Source: an uncultured Pelosinus sp. (lineage in GTDB: Bacteria; Bacillota; Negativicutes; UMGS1260). Taken from it: a stretch of 64,000 nucleotides of DNA. A program made the position numbers and the translations under genes. This document shows positions 1 through 8,654 of the stretch, one piece after another. The notes beneath the pieces are model-generated. The model ran no database searches. It had not been told where the DNA came from and saw nothing but the letters and a program-made list of their open reading frames with translations. The first letter of the stretch is position 1; each line of letters opens with the position of its first letter. The stretch is from NCBI GenBank assembly GCA_900550105.1, contig URQW01000002.1, positions 1 to 64,000 on the forward strand, given 5' to 3'.

Positions 1-26
1 AGAGCCGCTACCGAAGCAGCTTAGAT

Positions 27-56
27 AGTTTACCATCTTTCGAACCAGTTTGTCAA
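27..56 (-). promoter_or_regulatory. Leftward promoter P2, stable-RNA-like
   Basis: On the minus strand a perfect TTGACA -35 box (complement of 51-56) is followed after 18 bp by TAAACT (complement of 27-32). It fires off the left edge, so its gene is outside the window. Close spacing behind a second promoter and the short leader suggest a strongly expressed transcript such as an rRNA or tRNA operon; that is inference. Confidence 0.5.
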
Positions 57-151
57 GCACTTTTTTCAAAGTTTTTTCGAAACCGTTTCGCCTTCGTTTT
101 CAGAAGCGATGATTCTTTTCTGTTTTCGTGCCGCCCATCGGCGACTTGTTT

Positions 152-180
152 ATAATAACATAGGGGTAAACTTATGTCAA
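152..180 (-). promoter_or_regulatory. Leftward promoter P1, tandem with P2
   Basis: Minus-strand TTGACA (complement of 175-180) with a 17-bp spacer and TATTAT (complement of 152-157), a near-consensus sigma-A promoter. It lies about 125 bp upstream of P2 in the same direction. Between them, 78-90 is a perfect odd palindrome, CGAAAC-C-GTTTCG, that could be an operator. Confidence 0.5.
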
Positions 181-282
181 CACTTTTTGTGAAACTTTTT
201 ATCTTTATTGACTTTGGAGACTCTTGGCGTATTTACAATAATCGTTCTTATAAAAAAACATGCTCTACTCTTAGAAAATCAA

Positions 283-312
283 TTGACACTTTTTCTATTT
301 CGCATCTATAAT
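283..312 (+). promoter_or_regulatory. Promoter of the fructose operon
   Basis: TTGACA at 283-288 and TATAAT at 307-312, both perfect, are separated by 18 bp. Transcription would start near 319, immediately before the decamer repeats, and run into the DeoR-type regulator gene at 417. This is the only good rightward promoter seen in the 416-bp leader region. Confidence 0.7.
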
Positions 313-320
313 AATCATAA

Positions 321-350
321 ACAATCACATACAGTCACATTCAGTCAATA
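321..350 (+). promoter_or_regulatory. Three tandem 10-bp repeats, putative FruR operator
   Basis: Three consecutive decamers, acaatcacat, acagtcacat and tcagtcaata, share the core CArTCAcAT. They sit just at and after the expected transcription start. DeoR-family repressors commonly bind direct repeats spaced by one helical turn, so this is a good candidate for autorepression of the fruR-fruK-PTS operon, relieved by fructose 1-phosphate. The ligand is inferred from the family. Confidence 0.55.
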
Positions 351-416
351 AAACTCATTATTTTGAAATAAAACAACCAAAAACACGCAATTATTCCATT
401 TTTAAGGAGGTATCTT

Positions 417-1178
417 ATGTTTGCCGAAGAGCGCAAAGCGGAAATCTTACAACTTATGAAAATTGGACAGACAGTAAAAGTAATTGAACTGTGCCAACAC
501 TTTGATGTATCTGAGTCAACGATTCGCCGCGACCTACAGGAGATGGAAGATGAAGGGTTATTGCAAAGAACCCACGGCGGCGCCATACTAGCGCAATCGG
601 GTTACGAGTTCAGTTTCCACGAAAAAGAAGTACGTCATTTAAATGAAAAACAACAGATTGCAAAATATGCTGCTTCGCTCGTCAAAGATGGCGAAACAAT
701 TTTGCTCGATGCCGGAACAACGACTTTAGAAATTGCTCACTTCTTACAAAATAGATCTATTACGGTTGGTACAAACAGTATGGATATTGCCCAAAAGTTT
801 GCCGATGACGCTACCGTCGAAGTTCTGCTAATCGGCGGAACCTTTCGTAAGTCTCCTAGATCGCTTGTCGGCTATCTCGCCAACGAATCACTGAAACGGC
901 TACACTTCGATAAGGTTTTCTTAGCTGCTAACGGAGTGGACTTACTAAAAGGCGTAACAACTCCTAACGCAACGGAGGCTGAAACAAAACGCTATATGAT
1001 GCTAGCCGCAGAAGAGCGGATTTTAGCGGTTGACCATAGTAAGCTGAATCAAAAGAGCTTATGCAAGATTTGCGACTTAGCTGAACTCAGCTTTATGATT
1101 ACAGATCAAACGGTAAAAGCAGAAGTACTAAAACAATATGAAGGAAAAGTCAAAATTCATCTAGCTAAAGAGGCCTAA
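417..1178 (+). CDS. fruR: DeoR/GlpR-family transcriptional regulator of fructose operon
   Basis: A 253-residue DeoR-family repressor, of normal length. Residues about 6-57 are the DeoR-type helix-turn-helix, ending in the family signature around RTHGGA. Residues about 75-235 form the DeoRC sugar-phosphate sensor domain with the DAGTT and GTNS motifs. The start follows an AAGGAGG site at 404-410. It is the first gene of a four-gene operon with 1-phosphofructokinase and PTS components, so it is very likely the fructose regulator that senses fructose 1-phosphate. It probably autoregulates through the tandem decamers at 321-350. Function is by family and context; the effector is not visible in the sequence. 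Confidence 0.88.
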   Translation: MFAEERKAEILQLMKIGQTVKVIELCQHFDVSESTIRRDLQEMEDEGLLQRTHGGAILAQSGYEFSFHEKEVRHLNEKQQIAKYAASLVKDGETILLDAGTTTLEIAHFLQNRSITVGTNSMDIAQKFADDATVEVLLIGGTFRKSPRSLVGYLANESLKRLHFDKVFLAANGVDLLKGVTTPNATEAETKRYMMLAAEERILAVDHSKLNQKSLCKICDLAELSFMITDQTVKAEVLKQYEGKVKIHLAKEA

Positions 1179-1243
1179 CAGTAAACTCTGCGCAATAAAG
1201 GCTCCTCACCCTTATTACTTTCTATAGAAAGGAGGCTTCTCTA

Positions 1244-2197
1244 ATGGTAGAAACAGCGAATATCATCACGGTCACCTTAAACCCAGCCTTAGATCATTCG
1301 ATTTATCTCCCTTGTTTTCAAATAGGTAAAGTAAACCGTGTTCAGGAAGAACGCCTGGATCCCGGCGGCAAAGGAATTAATGTTGCGAATGTTATTCGTT
1401 CACTCGGCGAAAAGGTAACTGTCACTGGCTTTTTAGGACAAGACAACGTCAAAAAGTTTCAAGATTTCTTCTTAATGAAAGATATTGAAGATCATTTTAT
1501 TACTTTACAAGGCGCCACGCGTAGCAATATGAAGCTCATTGATCAAACAAGCTGCACTGTCACAGAAGTAAATTTTCCTGGCCTAGCTTTTCAAGCAGCC
1601 GATTATAAGCGCTTAGAAGAAAAAATCGCCTTTCTGGCCTCATCGAATTCGACATTTATCTTATCAGGCAGCCTGCCGCCGAATGCCCCCTCAAATATTT
1701 ACGCTCAATTGATCGCTCAAATTAAAACAGCTGGGGGTCGCGCTTTCCTGGATACAAGCGGCGAAGCTTTACAACAAGCCCTGACAGCCAAACCGTATGC
1801 CATCAAACCGAACGTAGAAGAACTTAGTCAACTCTACGATCTAGACTTAACAAATCCTAGCAACTTACGAAAGATTATTGATGAACTCCTCCATAGTGGA
1901 ATCGAACTTGTTGTAGTATCGCTCGGCGCTGATGGCGCAATCTTTGCTAAAGGGAAAGAAAAGCTTTTAGTCAAATCACCTACCATTTCGGTAAATTCTA
2001 CAGTCGGCGCAGGCGATGCCATGGTAGGCGGAATTGCAGTCGCAACGTTACGAAACTTCTCCTTACAAAATCTAGCCCGCTTGGCGACAGCCTCTGCGGC
2101 TGCCGCAGTTGCCACAGAAGGAACACAGTCTGGTTCCTTGGCGGAAGTCCAAAACTTAGAGCCCCTTGTTCAAATCACAAACTGGGAGGAATCATAA
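1244..2197 (+). CDS. fruK: 1-phosphofructokinase
   Basis: A PfkB/ribokinase-family sugar kinase of 317 residues that phosphorylates fructose 1-phosphate to fructose 1,6-bisphosphate with ATP. The N-terminal TLNPALD segment and the DPGGKGINVA substrate motif near residue 43 are typical of 1-phosphofructokinase and tagatose-6-phosphate kinase. The C-terminal TVGAGDAMVGG motif near residue 253 holds the catalytic Asp and anion hole. An AAAGGAGG site lies 11 nt before the ATG. It sits 65 bp after fruR, and its stop codon directly abuts the PTS IIA start, so the genes are co-translated. The neighbouring fructose PTS favours the FruK assignment over LacC. Confidence 0.9.
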   Translation: MVETANIITVTLNPALDHSIYLPCFQIGKVNRVQEERLDPGGKGINVANVIRSLGEKVTVTGFLGQDNVKKFQDFFLMKDIEDHFITLQGATRSNMKLIDQTSCTVTEVNFPGLAFQAADYKRLEEKIAFLASSNSTFILSGSLPPNAPSNIYAQLIAQIKTAGGRAFLDTSGEALQQALTAKPYAIKPNVEELSQLYDLDLTNPSNLRKIIDELLHSGIELVVVSLGADGAIFAKGKEKLLVKSPTISVNSTVGAGDAMVGGIAVATLRNFSLQNLARLATASAAAAVATEGTQSGSLAEVQNLEPLVQITNWEES

Positions 2198-2653
2198 ATG
2201 AAAATTACAGAATTATTGAACGAAAGCTCCATTCTACTGGATATAAACGCTGTCACAAAAGAAGCTGTTTGGGAACAACTAGCCGATACTTTTCATGCAG
2301 CAAATGTCATAACAGATAAAACAGCTTACTTACAAGCTGTAGCCAAACGAGAAGAACTTGGTACAACCGGCGTTGGCTTCGGGGTTGCTATCCCTCACGC
2401 TAAATCAGGCGCTGTCGCCAAACCGGCGATCGGCTTTGCCCGCATAAACGAGGGAATTGACGTAGCTTCCCTCGACGAAACAAAGGCGGATCTGTTCTTT
2501 CTCATCGCCGCACCACAGGCTGGTGACGATATTCACTTGCAAGCTCTATCCCGCTTAGCCAGGATGCTAATGCACGAATCCTTCCTTGCCGAACTCCGCT
2601 CCGCTCAAAACAAAGCAGACATCTTTGCTGCAATTCGTTCCCGCGAGGCCTGA
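2198..2653 (+). CDS. PTS fructose transporter subunit IIA
   Basis: A 151-residue EIIA domain of the fructose/mannitol (Fru) class. His67, in the GVAIPHAK motif, is the expected phosphorylation site accepting phosphate from HPr and passing it to EIIB. The protein is a stand-alone IIA, whereas many FruA proteins carry A, B and C domains in one chain. Its ATG immediately follows the fruK stop with no gap, and GGGAGGA in the end of fruK serves as ribosome binding site. The IIBC partner is the next gene, 46 bp downstream. Cytoplasmic. Confidence 0.9.
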   Translation: MKITELLNESSILLDINAVTKEAVWEQLADTFHAANVITDKTAYLQAVAKREELGTTGVGFGVAIPHAKSGAVAKPAIGFARINEGIDVASLDETKADLFFLIAAPQAGDDIHLQALSRLARMLMHESFLAELRSAQNKADIFAAIRSREA

Positions 2654-2699
2654 TCATTTTACCGAAATAAAAATTGAACGATAAGAAGGAGGAACTACC

Positions 2700-4097
2700 A
2701 TGAGCAAACTGATTGCTGTTACATCCTGCCCGACCGGAATCGCCCATACCTATATGGCTGCTGAATCGCTTAGCAAGGCAGCGGGAGAAATGGGCCACAC
2801 GATCAAAGTGGAAACACGCGGTTCCGTAGGAATCGAAAATGCGTTAACGCCGGAAGATATTGCCCAGGCTGACGCTGTCATTATTGCTGCTGATACAGCC
2901 ATTGACACCACGCCTTTCGCTAGCAAACGTCTCTATAAAATAGGCGTAGGCGCCGCCATAAAAAGTGGCAAAGATGTTATCAATGCCGCTTTAGCCTTAG
3001 AGACTCCTACAGTGGCTGCTACAAAAGATCAAGATTTTCTCAGCAAAGTGGCTGATGGCAAACAAGAAAAGTCTGCTGCTCGCACCGGCCCTTACAAGCA
3101 TCTCATGACCGGCGTATCTTATATGATTCCGATGGTAGTCGCTGGCGGTCTTCTCATTGCTCTTTCTTTCGTATTCGGTATTGAAGCGTTCAAAGAAAAA
3201 GGAACTCTAGCTGCAGCCCTTATGGATATTGGCGGCGGTTCAGCCTTCGCCCTTATGGTGCCCGTCTTAGCTGGCTTCATCGCTTTTTCCATTGCCGACC
3301 GTCCCGGCCTGACACCGGGTCTCATTGGCGGTATGCTTGCTGCCAAAATTGGCGCCGGATTTCTCGGCGGAATCATCGCCGGATTTTTGGCAGGCTATAC
3401 AGCTCATTGGCTCAAAGAATCGATCCGCCTCCCCAAAGCCTTAGAAGGCCTAAAACCCGTTCTTATCATTCCGCTTTTCGCTAGTGCAATTGTCGGCCTT
3501 CTCATGGTTTATGTAATCGGCACTCCTGTAAAAACCATTATGGACCTTATGACGGAAACGCTAAAAAGCATGTCTTCAGCTAACGCTGGCGTGCTGGGAC
3601 TTTTACTTGGCGCCATGATGGCCTTTGATATGGGTGGCCCGGTTAACAAAGCCGCTTATGCTTTCAGTGTAGGCCTTTTGAGCAGTAACATTTTTGAACC
3701 AATGGCAGCAGTCATGGCTGCTGGTATGACGCCGCCTTTAGGCATTGCCTTAGCCACCTACCTGAGCAAGAATAAATTTACACCAGACGAACGAGAAGCA
3801 GGTAAAGCCGCCGCTGTCCTCGGAATCTCCTTCATTACAGAAGGTGCCATTCCCTTTGCCGCCGCTGACCCCTTCCGTGTCATACCCTCCATCATGGCTG
3901 GCTCTGCCGTTACAGGCGCTCTCTCCATGATCTTCGGCTGCACGCTTCGCGCCCCCCACGGCGGCATCTTCGTCCTTCCCATTCCCCATGCGGTTGGCAA
4001 TCTGGGCATGTATATTGCAGCCATTCTTGCCGGAACAATTATCACAGCTCTCTTGCTTCACATTACCAAACCGGACCTCAGCAAAAAAACGAGCTAA
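2700..4097 (+). CDS. fruA: PTS fructose transporter subunit IIBC
   Basis: A 465-residue fusion of EIIB and EIIC. Residues 1 to about 98 are the Fru-type IIB domain with phosphocysteine Cys10 in the VTSCPTGIAHT motif. From about residue 125 to the end is the membrane IIC domain, with about eight to ten hydrophobic segments and the conserved GPVNK and ITEGAIPFA loops. It imports fructose as fructose 1-phosphate, the substrate of the kinase two genes upstream. The start follows AGAAGGAGG. It is the last gene of the operon and is followed by a strong hairpin terminator. Confidence 0.92.
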   Translation: MSKLIAVTSCPTGIAHTYMAAESLSKAAGEMGHTIKVETRGSVGIENALTPEDIAQADAVIIAADTAIDTTPFASKRLYKIGVGAAIKSGKDVINAALALETPTVAATKDQDFLSKVADGKQEKSAARTGPYKHLMTGVSYMIPMVVAGGLLIALSFVFGIEAFKEKGTLAAALMDIGGGSAFALMVPVLAGFIAFSIADRPGLTPGLIGGMLAAKIGAGFLGGIIAGFLAGYTAHWLKESIRLPKALEGLKPVLIIPLFASAIVGLLMVYVIGTPVKTIMDLMTETLKSMSSANAGVLGLLLGAMMAFDMGGPVNKAAYAFSVGLLSSNIFEPMAAVMAAGMTPPLGIALATYLSKNKFTPDEREAGKAAAVLGISFITEGAIPFAAADPFRVIPSIMAGSAVTGALSMIFGCTLRAPHGGIFVLPIPHAVGNLGMYIAAILAGTIITALLLHITKPDLSKKTS

Positions 4098-4131
4098 ATA
4101 GCTGCCTAAATAGTAAAGCCGCTAAGAAAAA

Positions 4132-4175
4132 AAGCCTGCAATGACTAAGCATAATTTGCTCAGTCTTGCAGGCTT
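4132..4175. terminator. Bidirectional terminator between fructose operon and gyrA
   Basis: An imperfect inverted repeat with outer arms AAGCCTGCA and TGCAGGCTT and inner arms GACT and AGTC. It is flanked by A-rich and T-rich sequence on opposite sides. It lies between two convergent genes and can serve both. Confidence 0.75.
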
Positions 4176-4206
4176 AAATTTTATCGATTCAATTCACCTA
4201 TTTACT

Positions 4207-6645
4207 TTAGCTATCTGATTCGGTTTTCTTCTCGACAGCTGCTAAGGCAATCACTTTATCGTCTTCGCCAGTCTTCATCAGTTTCACGCCTTGCGTGTTG
4301 CGACTGATTAAAGAAATGTCTTCAATATCGATTCGAATGACAACGCCATCAATCGTAATGAGCATTAATTCCTGGCCAGGACGAACCACTTTAAGACCCA
4401 CAACTTCACCAGTCTTATCAGTTACTTTAAAGTTAATGATCCCTTTGCCGCCACGAGTCTGCAAGCGGTAATCTTCAATATCAGTACGCTTGCCATAGCC
4501 GTCGGCTGTAACAGTAAGAACTTCACCATTTTTATGCGCCGTATCCATACCGACTACTTCATCATCGGTATTGAGCGAAATGCCTTTTACACCGTGAGCA
4601 GTCCGGCCCATCATGCGCACATTGCTTTCAGAAAAATGAATGGCCATGCCGCTACGTGTACCCATAATCATATTTTGCTCACCATTTGTCAGCTTCACGC
4701 CGATCAGATCATCGTCTTCATCAAGATTAATGGCGATGAGTCCACCCTTACGGGTTGTATCAAATTCAGTAAGCTCCGTCTTTTTCACGATACCATGCTT
4801 CGTTGCCATAAACAAAAAGCGATTTGGCGAGAATTCTCTGAGCGGAATAACTGCCGTAATCTTTTCATTTTGCTCAAGCTGCAGCAAATTAATAATCGCT
4901 GTACCTTTCGCCTGACGCGAAGCTTCGGGAATTTCGTAGCCTTTTAGGCGATACACCTTCCCTCGCGAAGTAAAGAACAACAGATTATGATGAGTTGACG
5001 TCACGAATAGATGTTCTACGAAATCGGATTCTTTCGTATTCATACCATTCACACCGCGGCCGCCGCGTTTTTGACTGCGGTAGGTGTCAACTGGAAGCCG
5101 TTTGATATAGCCGAAATGCGTCAAGGTGATCACAATATCTTCTTCAGCGATCAAGTCGGCAATATCGAGTTTCGACACATCGCTCGTAATCACGGTGCGG
5201 CGGTCATCGCCAAAACGACGTTTTACTTCCGTCAGCTCTTCTTTTACGATCTGGTAAACTTTCGCTTCATCAGCCAGTACACTTTCTAAGTAAGCAATCG
5301 TTTCCAAAATATCTTTGTATTCCTGTTCGATTTTCTCACGTTCTAAGCCTGTTAAGCGTTGAAGGCGCATTTCCAAGATAGCCTGCGCTTGCTTTTCGCT
5401 TAGGGAGAAACCTTCCATCAATGCTTTTTTGGCAATATCGACAGTCTGCGATTGACGAATTGTAGTAATAACAGCATCTAAATGATCTAAGGCTATTTTC
5501 AAGCCTTCCAAAATATGAGCCCGCGCCTTCGCTTTCTTCAGTTCAAACTGCGTCCGGCGAATAATGACTTCCTTCTGATGCTCTAAATAATGCCATAAGG
5601 CCTGTTGCAAATTAAGCACTCGCGGCCGCCCATTCACAAGAGCCAGCATATTGACACCGAAGGTTTCCTGCATCTGCGTATGTTTATAAAGCTGATTTAA
5701 AATAACGTCAGGATTCACGTCACGGCGCAGTTCAATAACAATCCGCATACCGCTGCGATCACTTTCGTCTCGTAAATCGGTAATACCCTCAATGGCTTTA
5801 TCGCGCACTAAGTTGGCAATGTTTTCAATCAATCGCGCCTTATTTACCTGATAAGGAATTTCCGTAACTAAAATACGTTGTTTGCCGTTGGCCATATTTT
5901 CAACACGAGCCTGCGCTCGCATTTTCACACTGCCTCGGCCAGTGAAATAAGCCTGACGAATTCCTTCACGGCCTAAAATTAAGCCCGCCGTAGGAAAATC
6001 AGGGCCTTTTATGGCTGTCATGAGTTCTTCAATCGTCACATTCGGATTCTCAATCATCATGACAAGACCGTCAACGACTTCCCGTAAATTATGAGGCGGA
6101 ATATTCGTTGCCATACCTACAGCAATCCCGGAAGACCCATTAACCAACAGATTAGGAATCTTAGCAGGAAGCACCGTAGGCTCTTGCAAGGACTCATCAT
6201 AGTTCGGCGTATAGTCGACTGTATCTTTTTCGATATCTGCCAGCATTTCTTCGGCTATGCGCGACATTCTTACTTCTGTATAACGCATAGCTGCCGCCGA
6301 ATCGCCGTCAACCGATCCGAAGTTACCATGACCGTCTACCAAAAGATAGCGTGTGGAGAAATCCTGCGCCAAACGAACCGTTGCATCATAAACGGAACTA
6401 TCACCATGCGGATGATACTTACCGAGAACTTCACCGACGATACGAGCCGATTTCTTGTATGGCTTGTTCGGCGTCATCCCCGCTTCATGCATTGCGTACA
6501 AAATCCGCCGATGCACTGGTTTAAGACCATCTCTAACATCTGGCAAGGCGCGCATGACAATAACGCTCATTGCATAGTCAATATAGGAGTTCTTCATTTC
6601 CTCTTCGAGACGAACAGGCAATACCTTACCTATACCTAAATCCAC
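4207..6645 (-). CDS. gyrA: DNA gyrase subunit A
   Basis: An 812-residue type II topoisomerase A subunit. The breakage-reunion domain carries catalytic Tyr122 in the RYTEVRM motif. The quinolone-determining region reads Ser83, Ser84, Asp87, so it has the usual sensitive-type residues. The C-terminal pinwheel domain contains the GyrA box (QKRGGRG), which separates it from ParC. The start is GTG, five bases after GAGGTG. gyrB is not adjacent, unlike in many Firmicutes where recF-gyrB-gyrA are together. The NERD protein and uracil-DNA glycosylase lie upstream on the same strand, 89 bp away, and may be co-transcribed. Confidence 0.97.
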   Translation of the reverse strand: MDLGIGKVLPVRLEEEMKNSYIDYAMSVIVMRALPDVRDGLKPVHRRILYAMHEAGMTPNKPYKKSARIVGEVLGKYHPHGDSSVYDATVRLAQDFSTRYLLVDGHGNFGSVDGDSAAAMRYTEVRMSRIAEEMLADIEKDTVDYTPNYDESLQEPTVLPAKIPNLLVNGSSGIAVGMATNIPPHNLREVVDGLVMMIENPNVTIEELMTAIKGPDFPTAGLILGREGIRQAYFTGRGSVKMRAQARVENMANGKQRILVTEIPYQVNKARLIENIANLVRDKAIEGITDLRDESDRSGMRIVIELRRDVNPDVILNQLYKHTQMQETFGVNMLALVNGRPRVLNLQQALWHYLEHQKEVIIRRTQFELKKAKARAHILEGLKIALDHLDAVITTIRQSQTVDIAKKALMEGFSLSEKQAQAILEMRLQRLTGLEREKIEQEYKDILETIAYLESVLADEAKVYQIVKEELTEVKRRFGDDRRTVITSDVSKLDIADLIAEEDIVITLTHFGYIKRLPVDTYRSQKRGGRGVNGMNTKESDFVEHLFVTSTHHNLLFFTSRGKVYRLKGYEIPEASRQAKGTAIINLLQLEQNEKITAVIPLREFSPNRFLFMATKHGIVKKTELTEFDTTRKGGLIAINLDEDDDLIGVKLTNGEQNMIMGTRSGMAIHFSESNVRMMGRTAHGVKGISLNTDDEVVGMDTAHKNGEVLTVTADGYGKRTDIEDYRLQTRGGKGIINFKVTDKTGEVVGLKVVRPGQELMLITIDGVVIRIDIEDISLISRNTQGVKLMKTGEDDKVIALAAVEKKTESDS

Positions 6646-6734
6646 ATTCTCACCTCAAAAAACATAAAATCTCGAATTATATACTTTCCCGATCCATGCA
6701 AAAAATTCCTGCTTGTCTTTCAAAGAAAAGCAAT

Positions 6735-7532
6735 TTATATGCCAAAACGTCCCGTATGATGGAACGTGCAGACATTTTCCTGCCCCTCTTCAATCGGCTC
6801 ACCATGAATTCCTAATAAAATCCGACTAATATAATCTACCTCTTGCTTACTAAATACAGGTTCCTTGCCGCCAGTAAAATCAAGGGCTGCCAAAGTTTCT
6901 AGTTTTTTCACCGGAACCCCGTCGACAAAGAGTGGTAGCTTCAGTTCAATGCCTTCATCCGAAAAAAGCACTACCGAACGAATCGGAATGTATTTATCAA
7001 GATGAAAAAGACTAATGACTGATTTAATCGCCGCCTCATGCCCTCTAGCCTGCAGCGTTGGACTATAAAACTGTTTTGTATCATAGCGTTTTTCTTGCGC
7101 CCAATATTGTTTATTATCGGTTAGGGAAATACGGCCCTTCACATTTTTCGTTTCAATTAACACAATGCCATAAGGTCCCACAAGCAAATGATCAATCTGG
7201 GCTGTCTTTTGATTTGATTGAACTTCCAAGTCATTTAAAATAACCCAATCATTCGATAACTCTTTTACTAAAAAGGCGGAAACGCGCCGTTCTCCCTCGG
7301 CTCCCGACATACAGGCGCCATAATGCTGCAGTGCCAACCGATTTAAGAGAATACCAATACCAATACCGACTAAGGAGCCATATTTGAGGATAGCAGGAAG
7401 ATCCCCGTGCATTAGAGTGATGAAATGACAAATTACAAATACTAAGGAAAGCGCAATCCCGCCATTCATTAGGCGCTTTCCTTTCATAGCCTCTTTTTCC
7501 AAGAGAGAGTCTGCTTTTAATAAATACGCCAT
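6735..7532 (-). CDS. NERD-domain membrane-anchored putative nuclease
   Basis: 265 residues. Two hydrophobic segments near residues 22-41 and 46-64 anchor the protein. A NERD (nuclease-related) domain follows from about residue 79 to 190. Asp114 in AQIDHLLVG and Glu127-x-Lys129 in LIETKN give the D...ExK pattern of restriction-endonuclease-like folds, so the active site looks intact. The biological role of NERD proteins is poorly known; DNA processing is inferred. AAGGAG precedes the ATG. It starts 11 bp after the uracil-DNA glycosylase stop, suggesting a two-gene DNA-metabolism unit upstream of gyrA. Confidence 0.75.
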   Translation of the reverse strand: MAYLLKADSLLEKEAMKGKRLMNGGIALSLVFVICHFITLMHGDLPAILKYGSLVGIGIGILLNRLALQHYGACMSGAEGERRVSAFLVKELSNDWVILNDLEVQSNQKTAQIDHLLVGPYGIVLIETKNVKGRISLTDNKQYWAQEKRYDTKQFYSPTLQARGHEAAIKSVISLFHLDKYIPIRSVVLFSDEGIELKLPLFVDGVPVKKLETLAALDFTGGKEPVFSKQEVDYISRILLGIHGEPIEEGQENVCTFHHTGRFGI

Positions 7533-7543
7533 ATATTACTCCT

Positions 7544-8266
7544 TTACTTTACAGCAAGCTTACGTTCTGACCGTTCATTGCGACGCTGTTCATAGAGTTC
7601 TAACAATTTTGCTGTATTCTCTGAAGCAAACATGTAAGAGGTATACTCCGGCGCCTCACGGCATTTTTCTATAGCTGCCTTTAAATCATAAAATACGTTC
7701 CATTTTGCTGTCACCAAGGGCTTCCCGGACAATCGCAGTAAATAAGCGGGATGAAACGTGGGAATCGCCCAAATTCCTGCTTCTGTTTGAAACCATTTTC
7801 CCCGTTCTTTCGTAATCTTTTTATCAGCTCCGTAAAGATATCGCAGAGCCACGCTCCCTAAAGCCACGATCGCCTGCGGCTTTACTAAAGCGATCTCTTT
7901 GGCGAGCCACAAGTCCGCACAAAAACAGCCCTCTTCTATCGTCGGCGTTCGATTTCCCTGAGGTCGGCATTTGACTACATTGGTCGTGTATACCCGGTCC
8001 CTAGTCACGCCCACACTCCATAAAGCTTTATCAAGCAATTGACCTGACGGCCCCACCAGCGGCACGCCATACTCATCCTCGACGCCGCCTGGCCCCTCGC
8101 CGATAATCATTAAGGGGCTTTTAGCCGTACCAGTATAACTTGTCGGTCCACGATTCGTCGTATTGCACAAGTCACAGCTGCGACATGTTAATAAGCCCGC
8201 TTCTAATTCTTCTATTGTTGCATAGTTTTCCACTGTAGCCACCTGCCACAACTTAAGCATTCGCAC
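7544..8266 (-). CDS. Uracil-DNA glycosylase, family 4 (iron-sulfur type)
   Basis: A 240-residue base-excision repair enzyme that removes uracil from DNA. Motif GEGPGGVEDEYGVPLVGPSG near 56-75 and motif FHPAYLL near 161-167 are diagnostic. Cys28, Cys31, Cys100 and Cys116 (or Cys114) fit the 4Fe-4S ligands of family 4 enzymes. The annotated start is GTG with AAGGA about nine bases upstream; an ATG two codons later is possible. Upstream lies the DnaA-box cluster, so DnaA could influence its expression, which is speculative. Confidence 0.9.
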   Translation of the reverse strand: MRMLKLWQVATVENYATIEELEAGLLTCRSCDLCNTTNRGPTSYTGTAKSPLMIIGEGPGGVEDEYGVPLVGPSGQLLDKALWSVGVTRDRVYTTNVVKCRPQGNRTPTIEEGCFCADLWLAKEIALVKPQAIVALGSVALRYLYGADKKITKERGKWFQTEAGIWAIPTFHPAYLLRLSGKPLVTAKWNVFYDLKAAIEKCREAPEYTSYMFASENTAKLLELYEQRRNERSERKLAVK

Positions 8267-8334
8267 TTAAGCTTTTCCTTTTATTGTGACATAATTTAAA
8301 ATAAATGTACAGATTCTTTCATAGCGACACGACT

Positions 8335-8504
8335 TGTGGATAAACCTTGTGTTTTTTGTGGATAATAGCGCTTTTTCGTGGATAAGTTGTGGAAAATTGC
8401 AATAGTCTATTTCCTTATATTGCAGTTTTGTGCACAGCTCTGTGTACAAACTGTTGATAACTCTGTTTATAACTGCGTTTTTTTGTGTATAACACTGTAG
8501 ATAA
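8335..8504. promoter_or_regulatory. Cluster of seven same-direction DnaA-box-like 9-mers
   Basis: The gene-free interval 8267-8654 contains two exact TGTGGATAA boxes (8335-8343, 8357-8365). Five one-mismatch boxes follow: CGTGGATAA 8377-8385, TGTTGATAA 8452-8460, TGTTTATAA 8464-8472 (two mismatches), TGTGTATAA 8484-8492 and TGTAGATAA 8496-8504. A weaker TGTGGAAAA lies at 8388-8396. All point the same way, and the first three are 20-22 bp apart. The reverse complement TTATCCACA is the bacterial DnaA consensus. AT-rich sequence lies at 8281-8310. The cluster may be a DnaA titration or regulatory site, or part of an origin region; dnaA and dnaN are not in the window. Confidence 0.65.
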
Positions 8505-8583
8505 GAGAAACTTCGGACATCAGAACTTTTGACTTCCTTGGAATAGTTGTGGACTGGCCCATTAATAAATCTACTGCTAAGAG

Positions 8584-8612
8584 TTGACAGGGCAAAGAGA
8601 GTATGGTTTTAT
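8584..8612 (+). promoter_or_regulatory. Promoter for secreted-protein pair
   Basis: TTGACA at 8584-8589, a 17-bp spacer and TTTTAT at 8607-8612. It lies 80 bp downstream of the last DnaA-box-like sequence and 43 bp before the signal-peptide protein gene. Confidence 0.45.
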
Positions 8613-8654
8613 GTACAAAAGACACTTTCTAAAATGACTGAAAGGAGCTTTCTT

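Noticed and set aside
3750..4061. Frames opposite the PTS IIC end
   Set aside because: They are shadows of the IIC coding sequence with implausible Gly/Cys-rich composition.
6091..6639. 182-residue frame opposite the 5' end of gyrA
   Set aside because: It is antisense to the highly conserved GyrA breakage-reunion domain and has no start signals.
4207..6645. ParC instead of GyrA
   Set aside because: The QKRGGRG GyrA box and the 812-residue length favour GyrA.
8267..8449. 60-residue minus-strand reading frame upstream of the uracil-DNA glycosylase
   Set aside because: It covers the DnaA-box region, lacks a ribosome site and has poor composition.
8267..8654. Chromosomal replication origin
   Set aside because: DnaA boxes are present, but dnaA and dnaN are not, and genes to the right mostly point left toward the cluster rather than away from it. 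I kept it only as a DnaA-binding cluster.
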